64,000 nucleotides of DNA from Azohydromonas aeria (GCF_009760915.1 NZ_VIDQ01000001.1:1-64000); one strand, 5' to 3'. Counted from the stretch's first letter, positions 1 to 8,774 are shown. The notes: generated from the letters alone by a model not told the origin. Program-made: numbers and translations.

Positions 1-91
1 TCGTTCGAGACCAGGACGTTGATAGGCTGGGTGTGGAAGCACGGTGACGTGTTAAGCTGACCAGTACTAATTGCCCGTGAGGCTTGACCCT
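1..91 (+). rRNA. 23S ribosomal RNA, 3' end (partial)
   Basis: The first ~90 bases match the conserved 3' terminal part of bacterial 23S rRNA: the block around GGACGTTGATAGGCTGGGTG, then the CCAGTACTAATTGCCCGTGAG stretch close to the 3' end, ending in GGCTTGACCCT. The 5' bulk of the gene lies outside the window. The end is placed by analogy with the E. coli terminus and may be off by a few bases. It is transcribed rightward together with the 5S gene that follows. Confidence 0.93.
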
Positions 92-221
92 ATAACTTTG
101 ACCAAGCGGTCAAAGACACGGTATTCAAGTTGTTCGCCAAGACGGCGACGCAATCAATACGCTGAAACGACTCTATCGAATTGGCTGTGCTGATCCAGAA
201 ATCAGCATGGCAACCAGTCAA
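92..221 (+). other. 23S-5S internal transcribed spacer
   Basis: This ~130-base spacer separates 23S from 5S in the rRNA precursor and contains no tRNA. A 7-bp perfect stem (TGCTGAT at 188-194 with ATCAGCA at 201-207, six-base loop) lies shortly before the 5S start and could be part of an RNase processing stem. The spacer is less GC-rich than the protein-coding surroundings, as expected for rRNA operon DNA. Confidence 0.7.
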
Positions 222-336
222 GCCTGATGACCATAGCGAGGTGGTCCCACCCCTTCCCATCCCGAACAGGACCGTGAAACACCTCAGCGCCGATGATAGT
301 GCGGATTCCCGTGTGAAAGTAGGACATCGTCAGGCT
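222..336 (+). rRNA. rrf: 5S ribosomal RNA
   Basis: The 5' GCCTGATGA and the 3' CATCGTCAGGC can pair to form 5S helix I. Between them are the diagnostic blocks GGTGGTCCCAC, CCCGAACAGG, GTGAAAC, GCGCCGATGATAGT and GTGAAAGTAGG. Length is ~115 nt, typical of the family. It follows 23S in the same operon and is directly followed by a strong intrinsic terminator. Exact ends are uncertain by 1-3 bases. Confidence 0.95.
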
Positions 337-347
337 AATATCCCGGC

Positions 348-380
348 AAACGCCCCGACCAACATTTGGTCGGGGCGTTT
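348..380 (+). terminator. Intrinsic terminator of the rRNA operon
   Basis: A perfect 15-bp stem (AAACGCCCCGACCAA at 348-362 with its exact complement at 366-380) encloses a three-base loop and is followed by a T-rich stretch (TTTTGCTTTT from 378). The position just after 5S makes it the rrn operon terminator. Confidence 0.93.
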
Positions 381-469
381 TGCTTTTGGGGTCTTGATTC
401 CTGCATGAATACAGTTGCGGGTACGCTGGCTTGTGAAACCCTCATGAACCCCTGCGACCGGTTCGACCC

Positions 470-1447
470 ATGATTGCCCGCCTGCAGCAGTTCACGACCA
501 TCGCCTGGCTGCTCGGCGCGCTGGCCTGGTTCGCCTGGGCCTGGTCGCACCAGCACCGCCTTGCCGCCGTATTGGGCACGCTGCTGCTGCTCACCCTGCA
601 CGCCGCCGTGCTGGGCCTGGAGTTGACGCTTCAATACTTCGCTTCACGCCGCGATCCGGTGCAACCCGCTTCCATCCCGGCACTGCTGAAAGCCTGGCGG
701 GCGGAATGCATCACCGGCGTGCGCGTGTTTTGTTGGCGCCAGCCCTTTCAGCACCGCTTGGAGCCTGACCATCTGCCGTCCAAGCCCGTGGCCGCGCCCG
801 GCGTGCTGCTGGTGCATGGGCTGGTGTGCAACCGCGGCGTCTGGATCCCCTGGCTGCGCGAGTTGCGCGGGCGCGGCATCCCGGTGCTGGCGCCCAGCCT
901 GGAGCCGCCGTTCGGCCTGATCGACAGCTGGACACCCGCCATCGACGCGGCCGTGCGCCGCCTGCACGCCGCCACCGGCCGGCCGGTATTGATCGTCGCG
1001 CACAGCCTGGGCGGCCTCGCGGTGCGCGCCTGGCTGCGCAACGGCGGCGATCCGGCGCTGGTGCAGCGCGTGGTCACGGTCGCCTCGCCGCACCGTGGCA
1101 CCTGGCTGGCGCGCTTCGGCTTCACGCCCAACGCGCGCCAGTTGCGGCTGGACAGCCCCTGGCTGCAGGCGCTGGCGCGCGACGAGGCGGACCGGCCGCA
1201 TGGCGTGCCGCTGAGCTGCTTCTTCAGCGACTGCGACAACGTGGTGTTCCCACCCTCGGTGGCCGCGCTGCCGGGCGCGGAGAACCGGCTGCTGCGCGGC
1301 TGGGCACATGTGGACCTGCTCGATGCGCCGGAGTTGCTGGAGGCGGTGCTGGCCTACGCCGCGGCCGACGGCGGGGCGGCTGCGCCAGCCGCGGCCCGGG
1401 CTGCCGCCGGCGCTTCCCGGCGCAGCGGCACGGCCCCGGGCCGGTGA
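470..1447 (+). CDS. Membrane-tethered alpha/beta hydrolase (lipase-like)
   Basis: Predicted serine hydrolase of the triacylglycerol lipase/PGAP1-like alpha/beta fold, 325 aa. Two hydrophobic segments (about residues 11-27 and 31-57) anchor it to the inner membrane. The oxyanion-side motif LLVHG is near 113-117 and the nucleophile elbow AHSLGG is at 177-182 (Ser179). A late GWAHVDLLD segment probably supplies the catalytic His. The C-terminal ~25 residues are Ala/Arg low complexity. It reads away from the rRNA terminator, and its stop lies one base from the stop of the convergent EF-G paralogue. Substrate is unknown; an esterase acting on lipid or polyester is equally possible. Confidence 0.8.
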   Translation: MIARLQQFTTIAWLLGALAWFAWAWSHQHRLAAVLGTLLLLTLHAAVLGLELTLQYFASRRDPVQPASIPALLKAWRAECITGVRVFCWRQPFQHRLEPDHLPSKPVAAPGVLLVHGLVCNRGVWIPWLRELRGRGIPVLAPSLEPPFGLIDSWTPAIDAAVRRLHAATGRPVLIVAHSLGGLAVRAWLRNGGDPALVQRVVTVASPHRGTWLARFGFTPNARQLRLDSPWLQALARDEADRPHGVPLSCFFSDCDNVVFPPSVAALPGAENRLLRGWAHVDLLDAPELLEAVLAYAAADGGAAAPAAARAAAGASRRSGTAPGR

Positions 1448-1448
1448 A

Positions 1449-3497
1449 TCACTCCTCGTCGCGCACCTTGAACTGGCCGACCAGCTGCTGCTGCGTGTTG
1501 GGCGGCACCGGGTCGTAGTGCGACAGCGCCAGCGTGTAGCGGCCCTGGCCGCTGGTCATGGCGTTCAGGCGCGACTGGTAGTTGCTCAGCTCGGACAGCG
1601 GCACCTGCCCGCGCACCAGCATCGTCCCGACCGCGCCGTTCTGCGTGCCGCTGACCTGGCCGCGGCGCGACGACAGGTCGCCGGTGATGTCGCCCATGGC
1701 GCTGTCCGGCGCCAGGATCTCCACGTTGACGATCGGCTCCAGCACGATCGGCCGCGCCTCGCGGATCGCCGCCATGAATGCCTTGCGCCCGGCGGTGACG
1801 AAGGCGATTTCCTTGCTGTCCACGCTGTGGCTCTTGCCGTCGAGCACGACCACGCGCACGTCCACTACCGGGTAGCCGGCGATGGCACCCGAGGCCAGCA
1901 CCTCGCGCACGCCCTTTTCCACGGCGGGGATGAACTGCCCGGGAATCGCGCCGCCCTTGACCTGGTCCACGAACTCGAAGCCCGCGCCGCGCGGCAGCGG
2001 CTCCACGCGCAGCATCACCTCGCCGAACTGGCCGGCGCCGCCGCTCTGCTTCTTGTGGCGGTGGTGCCCCTCGGCCGGGGCGGTGATGGTCTCGCGGTAG
2101 GCGATGCGCGGCGGCCGCGTCTGCACCTCGAACTTGTAGACCTCGCGCAGCCGCTCCAGCAGCATGCGCAGGTGCAGCTCGCCCAGGCCGTAGACGATGG
2201 TCTCGTTGGTGGTGGGCACGTGCTCGACCTTCAGGCACGGGTCCTCGTCGAGCAGCTTGGTCAGGATCTCCCACATGCGCTGCTCGTCGCCGTGGCGCTT
2301 GGGCTCGATCGCCAGGCCGTGCACCGGCACCGGGAAGTCCAGCGGCTGCAGGTGGATGTGGTCGTCCTCGGCCGCGTCGTGCAGCACCGCGTCGAAGTGC
2401 AGCTCGTCGATCTTGGCCACCGCGCACAGGTCGCCCGGCAGCGCCTTCTGCACTTCCACGTGCTCCTTGCCCTGCAGCATGAAGAGGTGGTTCACCTTGA
2501 AGGGCTTGCGGCCGTCGCCGATGTAGAGCTGGCTGTCGCGGGTGAGGGTGCCCTGGTGCACGCGGAAGATGCCCATCTTGCCGACGTAGGGGTCCACCGT
2601 GACCTTGAAGACGTGCGCCAGCACGTGCATTGACGGGTCGGGCTTGGCTTCCAGCGGCCTGGCGTCCTCGCCCTCGCCCTTGAGGAAGGCCGGCGGGTTG
2701 CCTTCGCCCGGGTGCGGCAGCAGCTTCACGATCACGTCGAGCAGCTGCGCCAGGCCGGTGCCGGTGCGCGCGGAGACGAAGCACACCGGGATCAGATGGC
2801 CCTCGCGCAGCGCCTGCTCCAGCGGCGCGTGCAGCTCGGTGGCGTCCACGTCACCGTCGTTGAGGTAGCGCTCGACGAACTCCCCGTCCACCTCCACCAC
2901 CTGCTCCACCAGCGCGCGGTGCGCGTCCTCGACGGCGCCGAAGTCGGTCGTGCCCTCACGGTTGAAGAAGCAGTCCACCACCTGGGCGCCGCCCCCGGCC
3001 GGCAGGTTCAGCGGCAGGCACTCGCGGCCGAAGGTTTCCTTGATCTGGTCCAGCAGGCCGGCCAAGTCCACGCCCTGCGCGTCGATCTTGTTCACGATGA
3101 TCAGGCGGTCGAGGCGCCGCTGGGCCGCGTACTCCATCATGCGCACCGTCATCGGCTCGATGCCGGTGGCGGCGTTAACGACCACCGCGGCCGTCTCCAC
3201 CGCTTCCAGCGCCGGCAGCGACTGGCCGACGAAGTCCGGCGCCCCCGGCGTGTCGATGAAGTGGACCCGCGTGCCCTGGTGGTCCAGGTGCATCAGCGCC
3301 GAGTTCAGGGAGTGCTGCATGCGGCGCTCCAGCGGGTCGAAGTCGCTGACCGTGCTGCCCCGCTCCAGGCTGCCCGGCGCGCCGATGGCGCCGGCGTGGT
3401 GCAGCAGCGCCTCGGCCAGGGAGGTCTTGCCGGAGGCGGCCGCGCCCACGAGGGCCAGGGTGCGGATGGCGGCGACGGAAGTGGATGGGCTCGACAT
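1449..3497 (-). CDS. Elongation factor G-like GTPase (EF-G2 type paralogue)
   Basis: Translational GTPase of 682 aa with the EF-G domain order. The G1 loop is GAAASGKT near residues 18-25, where canonical EF-G has AHIDAGKT. G3 is DTPG and G4 is NKID, followed by domains II-V ending in the EF-G C-terminal fold. The segment where classical EF-G carries the ERGITI switch I region is replaced by an unrelated FDPLERRMQHSL stretch, which places it with EF-G-like paralogues. I chose the ATG at 3497 because AAGGAG precedes it; a 39-residue upstream extension looks spurious. It lies outside any rpsL-rpsG-tuf context, so it is probably not the housekeeping EF-G. Its ribosomal role (translocation variant, recycling or stress) cannot be told from sequence. 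Confidence 0.88.
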   Translation of the reverse strand: MSSPSTSVAAIRTLALVGAAASGKTSLAEALLHHAGAIGAPGSLERGSTVSDFDPLERRMQHSLNSALMHLDHQGTRVHFIDTPGAPDFVGQSLPALEAVETAAVVVNAATGIEPMTVRMMEYAAQRRLDRLIIVNKIDAQGVDLAGLLDQIKETFGRECLPLNLPAGGGAQVVDCFFNREGTTDFGAVEDAHRALVEQVVEVDGEFVERYLNDGDVDATELHAPLEQALREGHLIPVCFVSARTGTGLAQLLDVIVKLLPHPGEGNPPAFLKGEGEDARPLEAKPDPSMHVLAHVFKVTVDPYVGKMGIFRVHQGTLTRDSQLYIGDGRKPFKVNHLFMLQGKEHVEVQKALPGDLCAVAKIDELHFDAVLHDAAEDDHIHLQPLDFPVPVHGLAIEPKRHGDEQRMWEILTKLLDEDPCLKVEHVPTTNETIVYGLGELHLRMLLERLREVYKFEVQTRPPRIAYRETITAPAEGHHRHKKQSGGAGQFGEVMLRVEPLPRGAGFEFVDQVKGGAIPGQFIPAVEKGVREVLASGAIAGYPVVDVRVVVLDGKSHSVDSKEIAFVTAGRKAFMAAIREARPIVLEPIVNVEILAPDSAMGDITGDLSSRRGQVSGTQNGAVGTMLVRGQVPLSELSNYQSRLNAMTSGQGRYTLALSHYDPVPPNTQQQLVGQFKVRDEE

Positions 3498-3680
3498 GCT
3501 GGGTCTCCTTGTGCGCCGGCCCCGCGGCTGGCGCTGCTGAGGTGGTGGAAATCCAGCGTACGGGATCGCCCCGGGGCGCACAAGGCACGTGCCTTGCGCC
3601 ATGTCGTGGTGCATGGCATGGGCGTTTGTGCCCGGTCAACGCCCTTTCAGTGCCTCCCTCGATGCCCCCCGATACCCCCC

Positions 3681-4691
3681 TCAATGCCCGCGCACCGGGC
3701 GCGGCGCCGCTGCCCGCGCCGCGGCCGCGCTGTGCCGCAGCCGCGCCTCCAGTCCCAGGTAGACCAGCGCCGCCACCGCCAGCGGCAGCAGGTAGAACAG
3801 CGCCCGGTAGGCCAGCAGCGCGGCCAGCAGCTGGGCCTCGCCCTCGCGCCCGGCCAGCAGCGTCAGGAAGGCCGCTTCCAGCACGCCCAGGCCCGCGGGC
3901 ACGCGCAGCGCGATCACGGCGATGCTGGCCAGCATCAGCGCGCCCAGCACCGTCGGGTAGTCCACGCCGCCGTGCAGCAGCACGTACAGCACCCCTGCGA
4001 CCAGCGCCCAGTGCGTGGCCGCCAGCGCCACCTGCGCGAAGGCCAGGCGCGCGCGCGGCAGCTCCAGCCGGTGCCCGCGCAGCACCCACAGCCGCTTGCG
4101 CGACCAGCGGCACGCCACCAGGTACAGCCCCACCGCCGCGCACAGGCCCGCGCCCACGCCGCGCAGCGCGTGGCCGCTCAGCGGGGCGTCCGGCGGCAGC
4201 TGCACCCAGCCGCTGAGGAACACGGCGCCCGCCAGCGCGGCGAAGCCGATCCAGTTGGTGAGCAGGCTGAAGCCCCAGACGCGCACGATGGTCGCCATCG
4301 GCAGCCCCTGGCGCGCGTACAGCCGCAGCCGCAGCGCCACGCCGCCCACCATCGCGCCCAGGTTGAGGTTGGCGGCGAAGCTGACAAAGGCGGTAGCCGC
4401 CACCCGCCCCGGCGCCAGGCGGTGCCCGCTGTAGAAGCGGCCGAGCAGGTCGTAGCCGGTATAGAGCGCGTGCGCCACCGCCGCGCTGAGCGCGGCCAGC
4501 GCCAGCGTGCCGGGCCGGTAGTCCAGCAGCGCGGCCCAGGCCGCGGCCCAGTCCAGGCTGCGCGCGCGCCAGGCGATGAAGGACAGCAGCGCCAGCAGCG
4601 CCAGCGCCAGCAGCGGCCGGCGCACCCGTCCCCACACGGAAGCCAGGTGCCGGTGCGCGTGCAGCGGGCCGCGGGTCATGGCGCGTGCCAC
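3681..4691 (-). CDS. ybhN: YbhN family integral membrane protein (UPF0104/AglD-MprF flippase-like)
   Basis: 336-aa polytopic membrane protein with about eight hydrophobic helices, of the lysylphosphatidylglycerol synthase transmembrane (MprF N-terminal/AglD) superfamily. The FAANLNLGAMVGG segment and GVLEAAFLTLLAG resemble family signatures. It is third in a ybhP-clsB-ybhN operon, the same three-gene order as in E. coli, 16 bases after clsB. This suggests a role in lipid or lipid-linked head-group flipping, though the E. coli protein has no firm function that I know of. The start is a GTG at 4691; an in-frame ATG four codons in (4679) is equally possible. Confidence 0.85.
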   Translation of the reverse strand: MARAMTRGPLHAHRHLASVWGRVRRPLLALALLALLSFIAWRARSLDWAAAWAALLDYRPGTLALAALSAAVAHALYTGYDLLGRFYSGHRLAPGRVAATAFVSFAANLNLGAMVGGVALRLRLYARQGLPMATIVRVWGFSLLTNWIGFAALAGAVFLSGWVQLPPDAPLSGHALRGVGAGLCAAVGLYLVACRWSRKRLWVLRGHRLELPRARLAFAQVALAATHWALVAGVLYVLLHGGVDYPTVLGALMLASIAVIALRVPAGLGVLEAAFLTLLAGREGEAQLLAALLAYRALFYLLPLAVAALVYLGLEARLRHSAAAARAAAPRPVRGH

Positions 4692-4707
4692 GATGGCATG
4701 CCCGGTG

Positions 4708-5955
4708 TCAGCGCTCGACCTGGCGCAGCGCCTCGGGCGGGATGTCCACCTGGCGCCGCCCGATGAAGGAGCGGACGAACTTGCCGTCGCGCGGCAGCGC
4801 GTCGGCCCAGCTCGGGAAGTGGCGCAGCAGGTGGAAGGCGACGGCGCTGGTGAGGTAGCGCCACATCGTGCGCTTGGGCAGCGCGTCGTGCGCCATCTCG
4901 CGGCACTCGTTGTCGATCAGCCGCTGCAGCCGCCGCCGCAGCTCGGCGGCGAAGCCGGTGTCGCGGATCAGCAGGTTCGCCTCCAGGTTGAGCGACAGGC
5001 TCAGCGGGTCGAGGTTGCTGGAGCCGACCGTGGCCCATTCGCCGTCCACCACCGCCACCTTGCCGTGCAGCGGGCGCCTGCAGTACTCGTGCACGTGCAC
5101 GCCGTCCTTGACCAGCGAGTGGTAGAGCAGCCGCGCGCCGATGCGCACGATCGCCATGTCGGGCTCGCCCTGCAGGATCAGGTGCACGTCCACCCCGCGG
5201 CGCGCGGCGCGGCGCAGGTCGCGCAGCAGCCGGAAGCCGGGGAAGAAGTAGGCATTGGCGATGACGATCTCGCGCCGCGCGGTGCGGATGGCCATGCGGT
5301 AGCAGCGCTCGATGTCGTTGGTGTGGCGCTCGTTGTCGCGCGTCACCAGCGCCGCGTGCGCCTCGCCCGCGGCGGGCAGCTGCACCGGCGCCACCTTCGG
5401 CGCGCGGCGGAAGCCCTGCCGCACCCAGCCCATGAGCGCGCTGCGCACCGGCGCCAGCACCTGGTGCACGAAGCCGTGCAGCTGCGCCACCACCGGGCCG
5501 TGGACCTGCACCGCGTAGTCCTGCTTGGATTCCGGGCCGCTGGACAGCAGGTGGTCCTCGGAGAAGTTGATGCCGCCGATGAAGGCGGTTTCCCCGTCGA
5601 TGACCACGATCTTGCGGTGCATGCGGCGCACGAGGTTGTAGCGCAGGCCCAGCAGCCGCGGGCGCGGGTCGTAGACGTGCAGCCGCACGCCGGCGTCGGT
5701 GAGCGCGCCGATGAACTCCGGCGTCAGGTCGGGCGAGCCGTAGCCGTCCACCGTCAGGTCCACCTGCACGCCGCGGCGCGCCACTTCCAGCAGCACCGCG
5801 TGCAGCTGCTGCCCGACCGGGTCGTCGAACAGGATGAAGGTCTCGATCACCACCTCGCGCCTGGCCGCGGCAATGGCGGCGAACACGCGCGGGAAGTACT
5901 CCTCGCCGTTTTCCAGCAGTTCGATGCGGTTGCCCGCGTTCCATTTCAGTTTCAC
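4708..5955 (-). CDS. clsB: Cardiolipin synthase B (PLD family)
   Basis: Phospholipase-D-type cardiolipin synthase, 415 aa, close to E. coli ClsB (413 aa) and without the N-terminal membrane helices of ClsA. Two HKD catalytic motifs are visible: HRKIVVIDGETAFIGG from His113 and HGKVAVVDGEWATVGSSN from His297. It joins phosphatidyl groups to make cardiolipin at the inner membrane; E. coli ClsB can also make phosphatidylglycerol. The start is a GTG at 5955 preceded by GGAGGTGAT and overlapping the ybhP stop as GTGA, so translation is coupled. A longer in-frame opening upstream lies over ybhP and is rejected. Confidence 0.95.
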   Translation of the reverse strand: MKLKWNAGNRIELLENGEEYFPRVFAAIAAARREVVIETFILFDDPVGQQLHAVLLEVARRGVQVDLTVDGYGSPDLTPEFIGALTDAGVRLHVYDPRPRLLGLRYNLVRRMHRKIVVIDGETAFIGGINFSEDHLLSSGPESKQDYAVQVHGPVVAQLHGFVHQVLAPVRSALMGWVRQGFRRAPKVAPVQLPAAGEAHAALVTRDNERHTNDIERCYRMAIRTARREIVIANAYFFPGFRLLRDLRRAARRGVDVHLILQGEPDMAIVRIGARLLYHSLVKDGVHVHEYCRRPLHGKVAVVDGEWATVGSSNLDPLSLSLNLEANLLIRDTGFAAELRRRLQRLIDNECREMAHDALPKRTMWRYLTSAVAFHLLRHFPSWADALPRDGKFVRSFIGRRQVDIPPEALRQVER

Positions 5956-6839
5956 AACATCACCTCCGCTGCCAGTGGCGCGTGGTCGGACAGGTGTGAC
6001 CACGGCCGCTTGGGCAATCCGATGGGGGCATGGCGCAGGTTGCGCACGTAAATCCGGTCCAGCCGCAGCACCGGGTGCCGGGCCGGGAAGGTGCGCGGCG
6101 TCCGGCCATGGGCGTGCTCGTGCACCTCCTGCAGCCCGAGCTCGTCCTGCAGCCGCTGGTGCGCGCACAGCCGCCAGTCGTTGAAGTCGCCGGCGATCAC
6201 CAGCGGCGCCTGCGCCGGCACGGCCTCGCGCAGCAGCTCGCCCAGCAGGTCGACCTGGCGCTGGCGCTGCGCCTCCTTGAGCCCCAGGTGCACGCAGATG
6301 GCGTGCAGCGGGTATTCCGAGCCCGGCATCTCCAGCTCGCAGTGCAGCAAGCCGCGCTTCTCGTCGCCGTCGAAATCCGCGCTCACGTCCACGTTGCGGT
6401 GGCGCAGGATCGGGAATTTCGAGAGCAGCGCATTGCCGTGGTGCCCGGCCGGCGACACCGCGTTGCGCCCGTAGGCATGCTGGTGCCAGATGGTGTCGGC
6501 CAGGAACTCGTACTGCGGCATGCGCATCAGCGCCGTGCCCACGCTCGCGGCCGTGCCGGCGGACGACGCGGCCGAGCCGCGGCCGCCGATGCGTCGCGCG
6601 GCGCGGCCGGCGATGCGGCGCACAGGCCCCAGGTCGTGGCGGTGCGAGGCGGCGCCGGCCACCTCCTGCAGGAACACGATGTCGGCGGACGTGGCGCGCA
6701 CCGCCTCGCGCATCTCGGCGAGCACGTAGCGGCGGTTCATGGCCGTGAAACCCTTGTGCAGGTTCAGCGTCAGCACGCGCAGGTGCGGCGCGCCGTCCAC
6801 CACGGGTTCGTCATGGCGCAGCGGGACCGGCAGTCGCAT
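5952..6839 (-). CDS. ybhP: Endonuclease/exonuclease/phosphatase family protein YbhP
   Basis: 295-aa member of the DNase I-like EEP fold. Signature motifs are TLNLHKGF near the N-terminus, DIVFLQEV (metal-binding Glu), VIAGDFNDW (Asp/Asn) and the C-terminal LSDHAPL (catalytic Asp-His). In E. coli the homologue sits directly upstream of clsB, as here. A lipid-phosphodiesterase role is as plausible as a nuclease role given the neighbours. A Gly/Ala-rich insert around residues 80-105 looks variable. It follows a 54-aa open frame by 21 bases and probably shares its transcript. Confidence 0.88.
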   Translation of the reverse strand: MRLPVPLRHDEPVVDGAPHLRVLTLNLHKGFTAMNRRYVLAEMREAVRATSADIVFLQEVAGAASHRHDLGPVRRIAGRAARRIGGRGSAASSAGTAASVGTALMRMPQYEFLADTIWHQHAYGRNAVSPAGHHGNALLSKFPILRHRNVDVSADFDGDEKRGLLHCELEMPGSEYPLHAICVHLGLKEAQRQRQVDLLGELLREAVPAQAPLVIAGDFNDWRLCAHQRLQDELGLQEVHEHAHGRTPRTFPARHPVLRLDRIYVRNLRHAPIGLPKRPWSHLSDHAPLAAEVML

Positions 6840-6860
6840 CGCGGCTCGGCTCCCCGTGCT

Positions 6861-7025
6861 TCAGTGCTGCCGCAGCGCGTGGGCGCTGCAGACGCCGGCG
6901 GCGGGGGGCTGCTCTTCAACGGGGGCGGCGACCGGGTCGTCGTCGAGCGGCAGGTCGTCCATGCCGGGCTCGCCGCCGTAGAACCAGCGCTGGATGCCGT
7001 CCAGCCGGTCGTGCACGTCGTTCAT
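6861..7025 (-). CDS. Small acidic hypothetical protein
   Basis: 54-residue acidic protein (starting MNDVHDRLDGIQRWFYGG, with a DDLPLDDD cluster). The ATG at 7025 is preceded by AGGAGC at good spacing. It lies 21 bases upstream of ybhP on the same strand and probably opens the ybhP-clsB-ybhN operon. No known domain, membrane segment or signal peptide is visible. I do not recognise the family; coding status rests on the ribosome-binding site, position and composition. Confidence 0.55.
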   Translation of the reverse strand: MNDVHDRLDGIQRWFYGGEPGMDDLPLDDDPVAAPVEEQPPAAGVCSAHALRQH

Positions 7026-7170
7026 GGCTTGCTCCTGAATGCTTGGCATCACTGGGAGCAATGGTTGCGCCCGGCGGTGCGCGCGTCAGGCAGCAGCCGC
7101 CGCGTCCGGACGTAGGAAGCGGCCTACCCGAGCCCCTCCCGGGGCCGGGCGGCGCAGAAGGGGCGGCGCC

Positions 7171-8658
7171 TTACTGGAAGGCGACTTCGTTGAAGCTGCG
7201 CAGCTTGCGGCTGTGCAGCTGGTCCAGGCGCTGGCGGCGCAGGATGTCGATGGCGCGCATGCCGATGCGCAGGTGCTGGTCCACGCGCTCGCGGTAGAAC
7301 TGGTTGGCCATGCCGGGGAGCTTGATCTCGCCGTGCAGGGGCTTGTCCGAGACGCACAGCAGCGTGCCGTAGGGCACGCGGAAGCGGAAACCGTTGGCAG
7401 CGATGGTGGCCGACTCCATGTCCAGCGCCACGGCGCGGCTCTGGCTGAAGCGTTGCTCGGGGCCCGGATGCGGCAGCAGCTCCCAGTTGCGGTTGTCGGT
7501 GGAGGCCACGGTGCCGGTGCGCAGGATGCGCTTGAGCTCGAAGCCGCGCAGCTGCGTCACGTCCTCCACCGCCTGCTCCAGCGCCACCTGGATCTCCGCC
7601 AGCGCGGGGATCGGCACCCACAGCGGCAGCTCCTCGTCGAGCACGTGGTCCTCTCGCACGTAGCCGTGGGCCAGCACGTAGTCGCCGAGCTGCTGCGTGT
7701 TGCGCAGCCCCGCGCAGTGGCCGAGCATGATCCAGGCGTGCGGGCGCAGCACGGCGACGTGGTCGGTGATGGTCTTGGCGTTGGCCGGCCCGACGCCGAT
7801 GTTGACCATGGTGATGCCGCTGCGGTCCGGCCGCACCAGGTGGTAGGCCGGCATCTGCGGCAGCCGCGGCGGGGCCGCGCCCAGCGCGTCGTGCGGCTGC
7901 GCCGGGTGGCCCGCGCGGCGCGTGACGACGTTGCCCGGCTCGATGAAGGCGCAGTAGCCGTCGGCCACCTCGTCGCCGTCGGGCGCGGCCATCAGGCTGC
8001 GGCCCAGGCGCACGAACTCGTCGATGTAGAACTGGTAGTTCGTGAACAGCAGGAAGTTCTGGAAATGCTCCGGCGCCGTGCCGGTGTAGTGGCGCAGCCG
8101 GTGCAGCGAGTAGTCCACGCGCGGTCCGGTGAAGAGCGCCAGCGGCATGGGCTGGCCCGGGGGCACGCCGTGGGTGCCGTTGGCGATGCCGTCGTCCATG
8201 GCCGCGAGGTCGGGCAGGTCGAACAGGTCGCGCATGCGCTGGCGCCGCTCGACGCTCATCGTGCCCTCGATGTGGTCGTGCTCGGCGAAGGAGAAGTGGA
8301 TCGGGATGGGCTGCGTGCTCATGCCCACTTCCAGTGCCACGCCGTGGTTGCGCAGCAGCAGCTCGAACTGCTCCAGGTAGTAGTCGCCGAAGAGGTCGGG
8401 GCGCGTGAGCGTGGTCTCGTAGCTGCCCGGGCCGGCCACGAAGCCGTAGGCCAGGCGCGAGTCGGCGCGCGCCACCGTGTCGACGTGGATGCGCGCGAAC
8501 GGGTAGCAGGCGCGCACCCGGCGCGCCGGGTCGGTGCCGGCCACGAATTCCTGCAGCGACTGGCGCAGGTGCGTGATGCCGATGTCGTAGATGTGGCGCG
8601 CGTGCGCCAGGGCGGCGGCCGCGTCGGTGAAGGATTGGGTCGCGATGAGCGTGGGCAT
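7171..8658 (-). CDS. amn: AMP nucleosidase
   Basis: 495 aa, close to E. coli Amn (484 aa). It hydrolyses AMP to adenine and ribose 5-phosphate in the cytosol and is part of adenylate-pool control and purine salvage. The N-terminal Amn-specific domain (YDIGITHLRQSLQEF, RVRACYPFARI, FVAGPGSYETTLT) is followed by a nucleoside-phosphorylase-like catalytic domain with MVNIGVGPANAKTITDH, MLGHCAGLR and ALDMESATIAANGFRFRVPYGTLL. The gene stands alone, divergent from minC across 116 bases. Stop is TAA. The upstream gene on the same strand ends 145 bases away, so it is likely monocistronic. Confidence 0.95.
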   Translation of the reverse strand: MPTLIATQSFTDAAAALAHARHIYDIGITHLRQSLQEFVAGTDPARRVRACYPFARIHVDTVARADSRLAYGFVAGPGSYETTLTRPDLFGDYYLEQFELLLRNHGVALEVGMSTQPIPIHFSFAEHDHIEGTMSVERRQRMRDLFDLPDLAAMDDGIANGTHGVPPGQPMPLALFTGPRVDYSLHRLRHYTGTAPEHFQNFLLFTNYQFYIDEFVRLGRSLMAAPDGDEVADGYCAFIEPGNVVTRRAGHPAQPHDALGAAPPRLPQMPAYHLVRPDRSGITMVNIGVGPANAKTITDHVAVLRPHAWIMLGHCAGLRNTQQLGDYVLAHGYVREDHVLDEELPLWVPIPALAEIQVALEQAVEDVTQLRGFELKRILRTGTVASTDNRNWELLPHPGPEQRFSQSRAVALDMESATIAANGFRFRVPYGTLLCVSDKPLHGEIKLPGMANQFYRERVDQHLRIGMRAIDILRRQRLDQLHSRKLRSFNEVAFQ

Positions 8659-8714
8659 GGGCCATTGTGGCCCGCACGCCTTGTTGCTGCAGCGCAGCGA
8701 ATACTTGCGGCAAC

Positions 8715-8742
8715 AGCGGTCTGGCCGCTGTGGCGGACCGCT
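8715..8742. promoter_or_regulatory. Inverted repeat in the amn-minC divergent region
   Basis: AGCGGTC (8715-8721) and GACCGCT (8736-8742) form perfect 7-bp arms around a 14-base centre. The right arm runs into TAAACT (8742-8747), a possible -10 for minCDE, 28 bases before the minC ATG. It could be an operator for either divergent gene or just a GC-rich dyad; no regulator is assigned. Confidence 0.35.
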
Positions 8743-8774
8743 AAACTGCCTACCTTTTAGGCTGGTTCCGCCCC

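Noticed and set aside
181..408. Short open frame across the 5S gene and its terminator.
   Set aside because: Overlaps a certain 5S rRNA and the rrn terminator stem.
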